From Armatimonadota bacterium (GTDB lineage: Bacteria > Armatimonadota > Fimbriimonadia > Fimbriimonadales > Fimbriimonadaceae): a stretch of 64,000 bases of DNA. This document shows, one piece after another, positions 43,477-50,611 of the stretch. The position numbers and the translations under genes were made by a program. The stretch lies in assembly GCA_037138755.1 (NCBI GenBank), contig JBAXHT010000001.1, positions 157,805-221,804 on the forward strand. The letters are read 5' to 3'. Every line of letters begins with the position of its first letter. Position 1 is the first letter of the stretch. The notes beneath the pieces were generated by a model. It was not told where the DNA came from, did no database searches, and was given only the letters and a program-made list of their open reading frames with translations.

Positions 43477-43688
43477 GCCGCCTTTTCGGATTGAGCATCT
43501 TGGAGACCGCCTTCAACGAGCTTCAGCTTTGGCTTCGGCTCGAGTTTGAGGTTCGGCTGGTAAGGCTTTTCCGCCTTGCGTGCACGGAGCCACTTGACGA
43601 GCTTGGGTTCTTCGTAGGCTGAATGATCCTCGTCGTAGACAAAGGCCATCGGGGCAAAGGATTCGTTTGAGCCGAGCTGATTGAACAC
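43473..43688 (-). CDS. Small charged protein of unknown function
   Basis: A 71-residue protein (start MFNQLGSNESFAPMAFVYDEDHSAYEE) whose C-terminal half is Lys/Pro-rich (RARKAEKPYQPNLKLEPKPKLKLVEGG). It overlaps the 3' end of the ATPase gene by 4 bp in convergent orientation. No family was recognised and no strong ribosome-binding site seen. The ordered acidic-then-basic composition suggests a real but intrinsically disordered product rather than a chance frame. Confidence 0.45.
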   Translation of the reverse strand: MFNQLGSNESFAPMAFVYDEDHSAYEEPKLVKWLRARKAEKPYQPNLKLEPKPKLKLVEGGLQDAQSEKAA

Positions 43689-43771
43689 GATGAGGTTGGT
43701 TCCGTGTTCGGTGTATTCTGAGCCTGGTAGGTTGGACAGGCTATCTGCTCTTTCCAGCTTTGTGGTGATTC

Positions 43772-44566
43772 ATGGGATTTGTGCTGAGTGCGTTTGCGGA
43801 TGAGATTGATGCGGATCTAGGAGTTCAGTTTGAGCACCTTTTAGCGGAGGGCATCACGTTGATCGATCTCCGGTCGGCGTTTGGGAAGAACGTCATGCAG
43901 CTTTCGGACGCCGAAGTTCTTGAAGTTCGGCGTCTGGCAGAAGATTCGGGGTTGGGTTTCAACTGCGTGGCTTCGCCGATTAACAAAGTTGCGGTGGCGG
44001 AAGGGTCTGCCGATGACGAGCTTGCGAAACTGGTACGAGCCTCAGAGATTGCGGGATTGTTAGGGATCAATCGAATTCGCATCTTCTCGCCGGATGGTGA
44101 TGATTGGGCGGTCATTGAGCCTTGGATGGCGATGCAGGTCGGCTTTGCGGCGGAGAACGATCTTGTGCTGATGCATGAGAATGACGGCAAGTACTACGGG
44201 TCGATTCCGGGGAATGCTCAGCGGTTGTTTGAGACGTTTGGTTCTCCGAGTTTCATGGCGGCGTTTGACTTTGCCAACTCTGTGCAGCACGGATTTTTCG
44301 CCATGAAGGACTGGTTTCCTTGGCTGTTGCCGCATTTGGAGACGGTTCACATCAAGGATGCGCGAGAAGACGGAAAGGTGGTTCCGGCGGGTGAAGGGGT
44401 TGGGCAAGTTCGGGAGACTCTCGTCTGGTTAAAGCAACAGAGTTGGGAGGGGGTGCTCTCGATTGAGCCGCATTTGCAGTTCGCGGGAGATCGGGGTGGA
44501 TTCTCAGGGACTGAATCGTTTGGGATCGCCTCGCGGGCGATAAAGGGCATACTGGAGGAGCTATGA
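43772..44566 (+). CDS. Sugar phosphate isomerase/epimerase family protein (TIM barrel)
   Basis: A 264-residue xylose-isomerase-like TIM barrel, first gene of a three-gene operon. Conserved blocks are LSAFADEIDADLGVQFEHL, GITLIDLRSAFGKNVMQLSD, INRIRIFSPDGDDW, LVLMHENDGKYYGSIPGNAQRL, MAAFDFANSVQHGFFAM and HIKDAREDGKVVPAGEGVGQV. Metal-binding Glu, Asp and His residues are in HEND, AFDFAN and HIKDAR. The substrate cannot be inferred; it probably acts on a keto-sugar or cyclitol together with the overlapping dehydrogenase. Its stop overlaps the next start by 4 bp. Confidence 0.88.
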   Translation: MGFVLSAFADEIDADLGVQFEHLLAEGITLIDLRSAFGKNVMQLSDAEVLEVRRLAEDSGLGFNCVASPINKVAVAEGSADDELAKLVRASEIAGLLGINRIRIFSPDGDDWAVIEPWMAMQVGFAAENDLVLMHENDGKYYGSIPGNAQRLFETFGSPSFMAAFDFANSVQHGFFAMKDWFPWLLPHLETVHIKDAREDGKVVPAGEGVGQVRETLVWLKQQSWEGVLSIEPHLQFAGDRGGFSGTESFGIASRAIKGILEEL

Positions 44567-45609
44567 GTGTGGTTCGGTTTGGGGTTTTGGGGTGCGGGAA
44601 TATCTCGAAATCACACTGCGACGCGGTTGTCGCGGCGACAGGTGCCGAGCTCGTTGGAGTGTGCGACGAAGTTTCAGCGAAGCTCGCGGCTCGGGCAGCA
44701 GAATATTCGGTCCCTGGGTTTACCGACTTTGATGAGTTGCTGAAAGAGGTCGATGCGGTTTTGGTGTGTCTGCCCAGCGGGATGCACAGTGAATACACCG
44801 TTCGAGCGGCCCAAGCTGGCACGCATGTTTTGACTGAGAAGCCTTTAGATATCACGTTGGTCAATGGCCTGAGGATGGTCGAAGCCGCCGAGTCAGCCGG
44901 GGTCAGGTTGGGGTGCATCAGCCAGCACCGTTTTGCGCGGGATATTCGTCGGCTCCACGATGCGGCGCAGAGTGGCGAGCTAGGAACTTTGCTCCAAGGC
45001 GATTCGATCACGAAGTGGTACCGCAGCCAGTCGTACTACGACAGTGCCGGCTGGCGCGGAACTTGGGCGATGGACGGCGGCGGGGCTTTGATGAACCAAA
45101 GCGTTCATTACATCGACATGATCCAGTGGATTATGGGGGGAGTAAAAGCCGTTCAGGCCCGGACTCGGACGGGAATGCACAATATCGAGGTTGAAGACTC
45201 GGCGATGGCGATGGTGGAATACAACAGCGGAGCGATGGGGGTCATTCAGGGCTCGACTTCGTTCTATCCTGGATTGTCTGAGCGACTGGAGGTTCATGGC
45301 ACCAAGGGCACAGTCGTTATTGAGGGAGACCGAGCAAAGGTTTGGGTGACCAAGGAAACAGCCGAGCATGAGCCATTTGGACCCGCTGTCCTCCTGGGCA
45401 AGGACCATCAGTTAGATGAGGACCCGACGGCACCATTCCATGTTCAGCACGGCTTGCAGATTCAAGACTTTACCAACGCGATCTTGGAGGATCGAGCTCC
45501 CTTTGTGACGGGTCGGGCGGCGTTGGAACCGCTGAAAGTCATATTGGCTATTTATGAGAGTTCCCGCCGGGGCGGGGAGCGAGTCGAACTCGCGGAGCTA
45601 GAGGGATAA
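44563..45609 (+). CDS. Gfo/Idh/MocA family oxidoreductase
   Basis: A 348-residue NAD(P)-dependent dehydrogenase and the middle gene of the operon. It has Rossmann motif RFGVLGCGNISKSHCDAV, the family signature GTHVLTEKPLDITLVNG near residues 86-102, and the active-site MDGGGALMNQSVHYIDMIQWIMGG block near 170-189, where H182 is at the conserved catalytic place. It is flanked on both sides by sugar isomerase family genes, with a 4-bp overlap upstream and 1 bp between stop and start downstream. That supports a sequential oxidation and isomerisation pathway for a sugar or inositol derivative. It is a paralogue of the gene at 33117. Confidence 0.93.
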   Translation: MSVVRFGVLGCGNISKSHCDAVVAATGAELVGVCDEVSAKLAARAAEYSVPGFTDFDELLKEVDAVLVCLPSGMHSEYTVRAAQAGTHVLTEKPLDITLVNGLRMVEAAESAGVRLGCISQHRFARDIRRLHDAAQSGELGTLLQGDSITKWYRSQSYYDSAGWRGTWAMDGGGALMNQSVHYIDMIQWIMGGVKAVQARTRTGMHNIEVEDSAMAMVEYNSGAMGVIQGSTSFYPGLSERLEVHGTKGTVVIEGDRAKVWVTKETAEHEPFGPAVLLGKDHQLDEDPTAPFHVQHGLQIQDFTNAILEDRAPFVTGRAALEPLKVILAIYESSRRGGERVELAELEG

Positions 45610-45610
45610 A

Positions 45611-46393
45611 ATGGGCAGCATGAGATGGGCAGCACAGTTCTATACATTACGTGAACACGTTAAGACCGCTTCGGGTCTCCGCACCGCACTTCAGAGAGTG
45701 CATGAGATGGGCTATGAGGGCGTTCAGATTTCGGCAGTGGAGGCTTTCGAGAAAGAAGTCTCGCCCGAGCAGCTTCGTGATTGGCTACAGGAGTACAACC
45801 TGGTCTGTTGCGCTACTCACCGACCCTGGGAAAACTTGCTCAACAAAACAGACGCAGAGATCAAGCTCCACAAGACGATTGGCTGTACACATATCGGTAT
45901 TGGAATGGGCCCTAAGAAGTGCTTTGACGGCGGCGCCCCCGCATGGAGAGAGTGGCTGAAGGATGCCCAGCGGGTGATCGACGCATTTGGAGCTGAGGGC
46001 CTCAACTTCTGCTATCACAATCATGCGGTCGAGTTTGAGGATAAGGGTGGAAAGAAGGCCTACGATATCATGCTCACTGAGGCTGATGCGCGGCTCCAGT
46101 TCATTCTTGATACCTATTGGATCGTCCATGCGGGTGTGGACTGCGCGGATCAGATCAGCAAGATGAGGGGACGCGTGAACGTCGTGCACCTCAAAGACAA
46201 GGCGGTTGTAAAGGGCGAGATCCGGATGGCTCCAGTTGGGCGCGGAAACCTGGCTTGGCACAAGATTCTTCCCGCTCTGGATGCCGCAGGGACTCAGTGG
46301 GGGATCGTTGAGCAGGACGACTGCTATGGCGAAGATCCTTTCGACTGTCTGCGACAATCTCTGAACTACTTGCAACAAACAGAAAAGGTCTGA
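45611..46393 (+). CDS. Sugar phosphate isomerase/epimerase family protein (TIM barrel)
   Basis: A 260-residue xylose-isomerase-like protein, third gene of the operon. Blocks are RWAAQFYTLREHVKTASGLRTALQRVHEMGYEGVQIS, LVCCATHRPWENLLN, GCTHIGIGMGP, LNFCYHNHAVEFED, LQFILDTYWIVHAGVD and VNVVHLKDKAV, with metal ligands expected in HNHAVEFE and HLKD. The HNHxxEF motif is typical of the IolE/IolI-like branch. A second Met three codons in (45620) may be the true start. A bidirectional hairpin overlaps its stop codon. Confidence 0.9.
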   Translation: MGSMRWAAQFYTLREHVKTASGLRTALQRVHEMGYEGVQISAVEAFEKEVSPEQLRDWLQEYNLVCCATHRPWENLLNKTDAEIKLHKTIGCTHIGIGMGPKKCFDGGAPAWREWLKDAQRVIDAFGAEGLNFCYHNHAVEFEDKGGKKAYDIMLTEADARLQFILDTYWIVHAGVDCADQISKMRGRVNVVHLKDKAVVKGEIRMAPVGRGNLAWHKILPALDAAGTQWGIVEQDDCYGEDPFDCLRQSLNYLQQTEKV

Positions 46394-46415
46394 TCCCACA
46401 GGGGCGTCAGACCTT
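46385..46415. terminator. Bidirectional terminator after the isomerase operon
   Basis: AAGGTCTGA (46385-46393) and TCAGACCTT (46407-46415) form a perfect 9-bp stem with a 13-nt loop. On the minus strand the stem is followed by a TTTT run, so it can end the polysaccharide export gene transcript as well. Confidence 0.7.
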
Positions 46416-46436
46416 ACTTGGTTAACTCAGCCGTTT

Positions 46437-47378
46437 TTAGAGTCGGAACCCGAAAAGGTTGCTGAGCGAGTTAAAGATGAACAGCGTGTTGACAATCGCG
46501 TTGACCTGCTGGAAGTCAGGCGTGTTGGTTGCAGGAATGTATACGAGGTCTCCGGGAAGCAGCTTGACGTTCTGGACCGAATCTCCCTTCACAAGGAAGC
46601 TGACCAGGTCGGCGTTGATGCGAACGTACTCGCCCGGTCGTCCAGGGAGTTCTCGCATGACATACGCTTTTGAAGTTCTGGCTCGGTAAGGAACTTCGCC
46701 ACCAGAGATCGTCAGTGCGTCCATGAGGCGCATCGTTTCGCGGTAGGGGAACAGCCCAGGGTTTCTGACTTGGCCGAGAACCATGATTCGGTTGCGCTGC
46801 TCTTCAGGAATATCAAGAATGTCGCCATCCTGAAGTTCGTAGTTCTGCGAGTTGTCTCCGAATACGGTGAGAGCATACAAGTCGATGGGAATCAGTTCTC
46901 GCGAACCTTTTCGGCGCAATGTGGAGCGTCGTGCGTCCGACCTGTCTGAAACGTACCCACCACCTGCCGAAAGCAGGTTCATGATGGTGTCGCCCGGACG
47001 GAAGATCACTTCTCCAGGGCGGTTTACCTGACCGTTAATACTGGCCTTCAGCCTCCGGTACTGAGTGATGGTGACCGAAACGATCGGATCGCGAAGGAGC
47101 AGTTTCTTCTTGTAGAGATCGAAGAGTGCCTTTTCAACTTCAGCGATCGTTTTGCCTTCGACGTAAAGGACTCCGACGAAGGGAGCAGCGATATTGCCAT
47201 CTTCACCAACAGGAACGTCGGCGGCAATCTGTTGCTGGTTGAAAACTTGGATCCGAATAACATCTTCTGGCTTAAGAGTGTATGGCTTTGCCGAGGTTGA
47301 ATTTTGGGCAAAGCATGCCGTGGTTAGAGCCAAAAAGACTCCCATGAACACCACCAATCTTCGCACCATTAAATTCAT
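46437..47378 (-). CDS. Polysaccharide export protein (Wza-like, PES/SLBB domains)
   Basis: A 313-residue periplasmic or outer-membrane protein with a signal peptide (MNLMVRRLVVFMGVFLALTTACFAQ). The start is set at 47378; a Met three codons later (47369) is equally likely. The N-terminal polysaccharide-export domain covers YTLKPEDVIRIQVFNQQQ to LLRDPIVSVTI, followed by two SLBB domains (SINGQVNRPGEVIF and VLGQVRNPGLFPY). Such proteins form the outer-membrane exit for capsule or exopolysaccharide. The partner tyrosine kinase, chain-length regulator and glycosyltransferases are not adjacent. The cysteine in TACFAQ is not a convincing lipobox, so it may be periplasmic rather than a lipoprotein. 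Confidence 0.9.
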   Translation of the reverse strand: MNLMVRRLVVFMGVFLALTTACFAQNSTSAKPYTLKPEDVIRIQVFNQQQIAADVPVGEDGNIAAPFVGVLYVEGKTIAEVEKALFDLYKKKLLLRDPIVSVTITQYRRLKASINGQVNRPGEVIFRPGDTIMNLLSAGGGYVSDRSDARRSTLRRKGSRELIPIDLYALTVFGDNSQNYELQDGDILDIPEEQRNRIMVLGQVRNPGLFPYRETMRLMDALTISGGEVPYRARTSKAYVMRELPGRPGEYVRINADLVSFLVKGDSVQNVKLLPGDLVYIPATNTPDFQQVNAIVNTLFIFNSLSNLFGFRL

Positions 47379-47394
47379 TGTATATCCAGAGTTC

Positions 47395-48243
47395 TCACTC
47401 GTCTTCAAGTTTAGCATGTTCAGCCTCCTGCTGAGTTCGGCGATGACCTTCGATTACAATGGTTATCTCGCCTTTGCCCGGCACTTCACCCTCAGAAGGA
47501 ATAGTCGGAAGAGTGCTTCGGAATACTTGCTGATTTAGCTTAGAAATCTCCCTGCAGACCGCATATCGGCGAAAACCTAGTACTTCTGCGGATGCCTCCA
47601 AGAGTGTTCGGAAACGGTGAGGCGACTCAAACAGAACCAGAGTGTAGGGTGATTCCACAAACTGCGCCAGTTCCTTTCGCATGGCACCCTTTGTTCTGCC
47701 GAGGAAGCCGAGGAAGGCGAATCGCTGAGCGTAAAACCCTGATAGCATGATTGCCGTTATGGGAGCCGATGGCCCAGGGATAGCATCGACTTCGATTCCT
47801 CTGTTGTGAGCGAGGTCTGCCAGCCGCGATCCAGGGTCGCTGACGCCGGGGGCTCCACCATCGGTGAGAAGAGCGGCCGTTCGACCCTCTTCGATCTCAT
47901 TCATAATCTGATTGAGTTTGTAGTCGTCGGTGTGGTCGTTTGCCACCCGCATGGACTTCTTCACTTCCAAGACATGCCCAAGCTTGGAACTGATCCGTGT
48001 ATCTTCGACGATCCAGAAATCTGCCTCTGTCAACGCCGTACGGGTTCTGGGAGAGATATCTCCCAGATTCCCGATCGGCGTTGCGACGAGGGTGAGCTTT
48101 GGCTTTATTTTTTCGGAGCCGAGCTCGATGGAGGAGTTGTGGGCGCCTTGGGTTGTGCGGCCTTCTGCTTTGCTTCCTCTTCCTTCTGTTGCTTGGCTAG
48201 TTCGGCTTCGGTCTTGTCGTAGTCGGCCTTTGCTTTTTGCCAT
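47395..48243 (-). CDS. rsmI: 16S rRNA (cytidine-1402-2'-O)-methyltransferase
   Basis: A tetrapyrrole-methylase-fold enzyme that methylates C1402 of 16S rRNA. Signature blocks are LTLVATPIGNLGDISPRTRTAL, EDTRISSKLGHVL, TDGGAPGVSDPGSRLAD, IPGPSAPITAIMLSGF and FLGFLGRTKGA. The start is a real problem: the conserved part begins just after the SurA-like stop, and no ATG, GTG or TTG lies near it. The nearest ATG, at 48243, gives a Ser/Arg/Gly-rich 47-residue leader that overlaps the SurA-like gene by 139 bp in another frame. Either that leader is real, or an unusual start or frameshift at the A6 run is used. Confidence 0.9.
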   Translation of the reverse strand: MAKSKGRLRQDRSRTSQATEGRGSKAEGRTTQGAHNSSIELGSEKIKPKLTLVATPIGNLGDISPRTRTALTEADFWIVEDTRISSKLGHVLEVKKSMRVANDHTDDYKLNQIMNEIEEGRTAALLTDGGAPGVSDPGSRLADLAHNRGIEVDAIPGPSAPITAIMLSGFYAQRFAFLGFLGRTKGAMRKELAQFVESPYTLVLFESPHRFRTLLEASAEVLGFRRYAVCREISKLNQQVFRSTLPTIPSEGEVPGKGEITIVIEGHRRTQQEAEHAKLEDE

Positions 48244-49799
48244 TCTTCTTGTCGTCCTCGGAATTCCTTTTCTTGCTCAGCCTTAACCAGCGTAGCTGCC
48301 TGGAGCTCCTTGAAGCTCGCGGCGACATCACTGTAGATTCGCTGACCGTTCGCGTCGTACTTGTTATTCTTGTCGAGAGCAATCAGCAGCTGGTTGTAAG
48401 CATCATCTCCCTTCTTCTGGTCTTTGAGGTCGGTGATGACCTCCTTTCGCAGATCCCAGTTATCCTTGAACTCAAGGAACTTGGTGAGAGAAGCGATTCG
48501 CTCTGCCTTCAGCTTCGCCTTATCGGCTCCCGGAGCGTCATAGATCTTTTGGAAGGCAGCGAGAGCGACGGTTGCAGCGAGTTCAGCGCCTGGCTCGTCT
48601 TTCGAGACGCCCTTAGCGAGATCATACGCCTTTTGAATCTCCGGGCTGATCTTGTCGGCAGCCTCCATCATGCCCTTTCCGAGGGCATAGGCGGCTTCAT
48701 AAGCTTTGAGTTCGAACTTAGGGAGCGTTGACTTCTTGAGCTCGTCGATTTTCTTTTGGAACTGACCTTGAGCTTCCGAGGATGCCCATTGGGTCATGTA
48801 TCGCGCCTTTTCCTTGTCGAAGTCGGGAGGAACGTTGGCCTTGATGGCGATGACTTTGAAGATCGAAAGTCCGTCCGGAGTCTTGACGGGTTCGGTGTAT
48901 CCGTTTGGAGTCAACGAACCGATTGGCTTGAGGTCTTCGCTGCGCTGGATTGCGGTCATAGGAACCGGCATGATGCGATCGCTCTTCTTCTTTCCAGCTT
49001 CGGCGACTTCATCCGAATACTGATCCATCGCGGATTCAAAGGTCTTGCCAGCCTTGATCTCATCGTAAATCTTCTTCGCCTTAGCTTGGTCCGCACCTTT
49101 GATGAGGATTCGCTTGACGTCGAATTGCTTAAAGCTTTCCTTCACCGCGGCTTCATCTGGCTTGAGTGAGTTCTTAATCTGCTCGACTGCGGCAGCAGGG
49201 CCGAATTGAGCTTGAAGGAGCGGCTTCTCTGCCGGATCAGCGAGCTTCTTGGTGAACTCGTCCATCTGTTTCTTGTACAGATCAGCTACGGTTTGTCCTT
49301 GAGCGAGCTCCTTGACCTTAGTGTCAAGCTCGGCGTCGGTTGCGTTTGGCTTGAGCTGGGTTCCCAGCTGATCTCGGATCGACTTCTTGAACTTGTCGAG
49401 CGTGATCTCCTTCTTAATCGACTCTTCGTCGATCTTGATTCCGGATTGAAGCGCGGCTTCTAACATGTAGCCCTGCTCGATCACTTGGGTGACGGCCTGG
49501 GTTTGGAGGCTGACCGCGAATGTCGGGGGCAACTGATCCAATAGCTGAGCGTTTCCGCCGAGCTGTTGCTGAATGAGCTGCTCCTGAGCTTTATCAACCC
49601 ATGCGACGGGGAGTTCGACTCCACCGACTGTAGCAAACGTTGCTAGCTTCTGACCTTTCGCATCAGTTGCGGCGAACTTGGCTGAGCGCCCACACGCGCT
49701 GTAGCCCATTGTGACGACCATTGCAATGGCGCTGAAAAGCAATACTGACTTTCCGCATCCACCTTCAAAAAACTTCTCTCTTACAGTGCTGATTGACAA
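48105..49799 (-). CDS. SurA/PrsA-like peptidyl-prolyl isomerase, membrane-anchored foldase
   Basis: A 564-residue exported protein. It starts with TTG at 49799 and has one N-terminal hydrophobic segment with a possible, non-ideal lipid-attachment cysteine (GYSAC). An N-terminal SurA-like helical region (residues about 60-230) follows, then a parvulin-type PPIC domain (KRILIKGADQAKAKKIYDEIKAGKTFESAMDQYSD to LSIFKVIAIKA, about 232-325). After that come a long helical region with TPR-like character and a Lys/Gln/Ala-rich coiled coil with a Pro-rich tail. It probably helps outer-membrane or secreted proteins fold. Its end overlaps rsmI in another frame, with an AAAAAATAA stop context. Confidence 0.85.
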   Translation of the reverse strand: MSISTVREKFFEGGCGKSVLLFSAIAMVVTMGYSACGRSAKFAATDAKGQKLATFATVGGVELPVAWVDKAQEQLIQQQLGGNAQLLDQLPPTFAVSLQTQAVTQVIEQGYMLEAALQSGIKIDEESIKKEITLDKFKKSIRDQLGTQLKPNATDAELDTKVKELAQGQTVADLYKKQMDEFTKKLADPAEKPLLQAQFGPAAAVEQIKNSLKPDEAAVKESFKQFDVKRILIKGADQAKAKKIYDEIKAGKTFESAMDQYSDEVAEAGKKKSDRIMPVPMTAIQRSEDLKPIGSLTPNGYTEPVKTPDGLSIFKVIAIKANVPPDFDKEKARYMTQWASSEAQGQFQKKIDELKKSTLPKFELKAYEAAYALGKGMMEAADKISPEIQKAYDLAKGVSKDEPGAELAATVALAAFQKIYDAPGADKAKLKAERIASLTKFLEFKDNWDLRKEVITDLKDQKKGDDAYNQLLIALDKNNKYDANGQRIYSDVAASFKELQAATLVKAEQEKEFRGRQEEWQKAKADYDKTEAELAKQQKEEEAKQKAAQPKAPTTPPSSSAPKK

Positions 49800-49862
49800 G
49801 GGAAAACACCTACTCCTAATTGGGGAAGAACTGAATTATGACAGAAAATTGTTCCCGCCGCC

Positions 49863-49891
49863 TTGACAAGTAGACAAACAGGACGTATAAT
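49863..49891 (+). promoter_or_regulatory. lexA consensus sigma-70 promoter
   Basis: A perfect -35 TTGACA (49863-49868) and a perfect -10 TATAAT (49886-49891) are separated by 17 bp. Expected transcription starts fall at the edge of or within the palindrome that follows. It is the only double-consensus promoter seen in the window. Confidence 0.9.
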
Positions 49892-49894
49892 CCG

Positions 49895-49911
49895 TCTACC
49901 TAATAGGTAGA
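49895..49911. promoter_or_regulatory. Candidate LexA operator (SOS box)
   Basis: TCTACCTA-A-TAGGTAGA is a perfect 17-bp palindrome that starts 3 bp after the -10 and ends 8 bp before the lexA start codon. It matches neither the Gram-positive GAAC-N4-GTTC nor the E. coli CTGT-N8-ACAG box. A further GTAGAC (49870-49875) / GTCTAC (49894-49899) inverted pair brackets the -10. Confidence 0.7.
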
Positions 49912-49919
49912 AGGCGCGC

Positions 49920-50552
49920 ATGGCGAAAGGACTCACAAAGCGGCAACAAGAAATTCTGGACTTCGTTCTGGAGTACGTAGAAGGCGAAGGCTATCCTCCG
50001 TCGATTCGCGAAATTGGCACTCGATTCGAGATCGGCTCCTTGCGAGGCGTGACCGTTCACCTAGACGCTCTAGAGCGGAAGGGCTACATCTCCCGGTCGA
50101 ACACTCCGCGCTCCATTAAACTGACGCATCCCAAATACACACCTGGGAATTCGAAGGTGGCGATGTTGCCATTGGTAGGTTCGATTGCCGCTGGTTCCCC
50201 CGTTTTGGCTGAGGAAGATAAGGAAGCGATGATCCCGGTTCCTTCGGAGATGGTACGCAACGTCGATGGCGCATTTTTGCTTCGAGTCAAAGGCGATTCG
50301 ATGGTTGGAGACGGCATCATGCCGCGCGACCTGGTCGTGATCCGTCCTCAGAAGACGTTCCATCAATCCGACGTCATGGCAGTTCGAGTTGGCGAGGAAG
50401 CGACGATCAAGAGGATCAACAAGGCCGGAAGCAAAGTGACTCTGGTTTCATCGAACCCCGCTTACGAGCCGTTTGAGGTCGATCCCCGCGAAACTGAGGT
50501 CATCGGCAAGGTCGTCGGTTTGTTCCGCGACTACGAAGGCATGTCCTTCTGA
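49920..50552 (+). CDS. lexA: LexA repressor
   Basis: A 210-residue SOS repressor and self-cleaving protease. The winged-helix N-terminus reads LTKRQQEILDFVLEYVEGEGYPPSIREIG, with recognition-helix region EIGSLRGVTVHLDALERKGYI. The cleavage site is Ala91-Gly92 in SIAAGSP, the catalytic Ser127 is in RVKGDSMVGDGI and Lys164 in ATIKRI. The recognition helix differs from E. coli (SLRGVTVHLDAL instead of SPNAAEEHLKAL), in line with a different operator. An AAGG ribosome-binding site lies 5-8 nt upstream. The strong promoter and overlapping palindrome imply autoregulation. It is divergent from the SurA-like gene. Confidence 0.96.
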   Translation: MAKGLTKRQQEILDFVLEYVEGEGYPPSIREIGTRFEIGSLRGVTVHLDALERKGYISRSNTPRSIKLTHPKYTPGNSKVAMLPLVGSIAAGSPVLAEEDKEAMIPVPSEMVRNVDGAFLLRVKGDSMVGDGIMPRDLVVIRPQKTFHQSDVMAVRVGEEATIKRINKAGSKVTLVSSNPAYEPFEVDPRETEVIGKVVGLFRDYEGMSF

Positions 50553-50575
50553 TTCGTTTGTTAGCAGGCACCCCA

Positions 50576-50611
50576 TTCGGGCATCGGTAAACTGATTTTC
50601 CGATGCCCGAA
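50576..50611 (+). promoter_or_regulatory. Perfect hairpin enclosing the purC start codon
   Basis: TTCGGGCATCGG (50576-50587) and CCGATGCCCGAA (50600-50611) form a perfect 12-bp stem with a 12-nt loop. The purC ATG (50603-50605) lies in the 3' arm. The loop begins with TAAACT, 9 nt before the ATG, which could itself be a -10. No ribosome-binding site is seen. Confidence 0.65.

Noticed and set aside
50585-50601. Degenerate copy of the RAYT repeat left end before purC (CGGTAAACTGATTTTC)
   Set aside because: About two thirds of positions match the CACTGGTAAGCAGATTCTC end, but the tail and arms are missing; the purC hairpin explains the sequence better.
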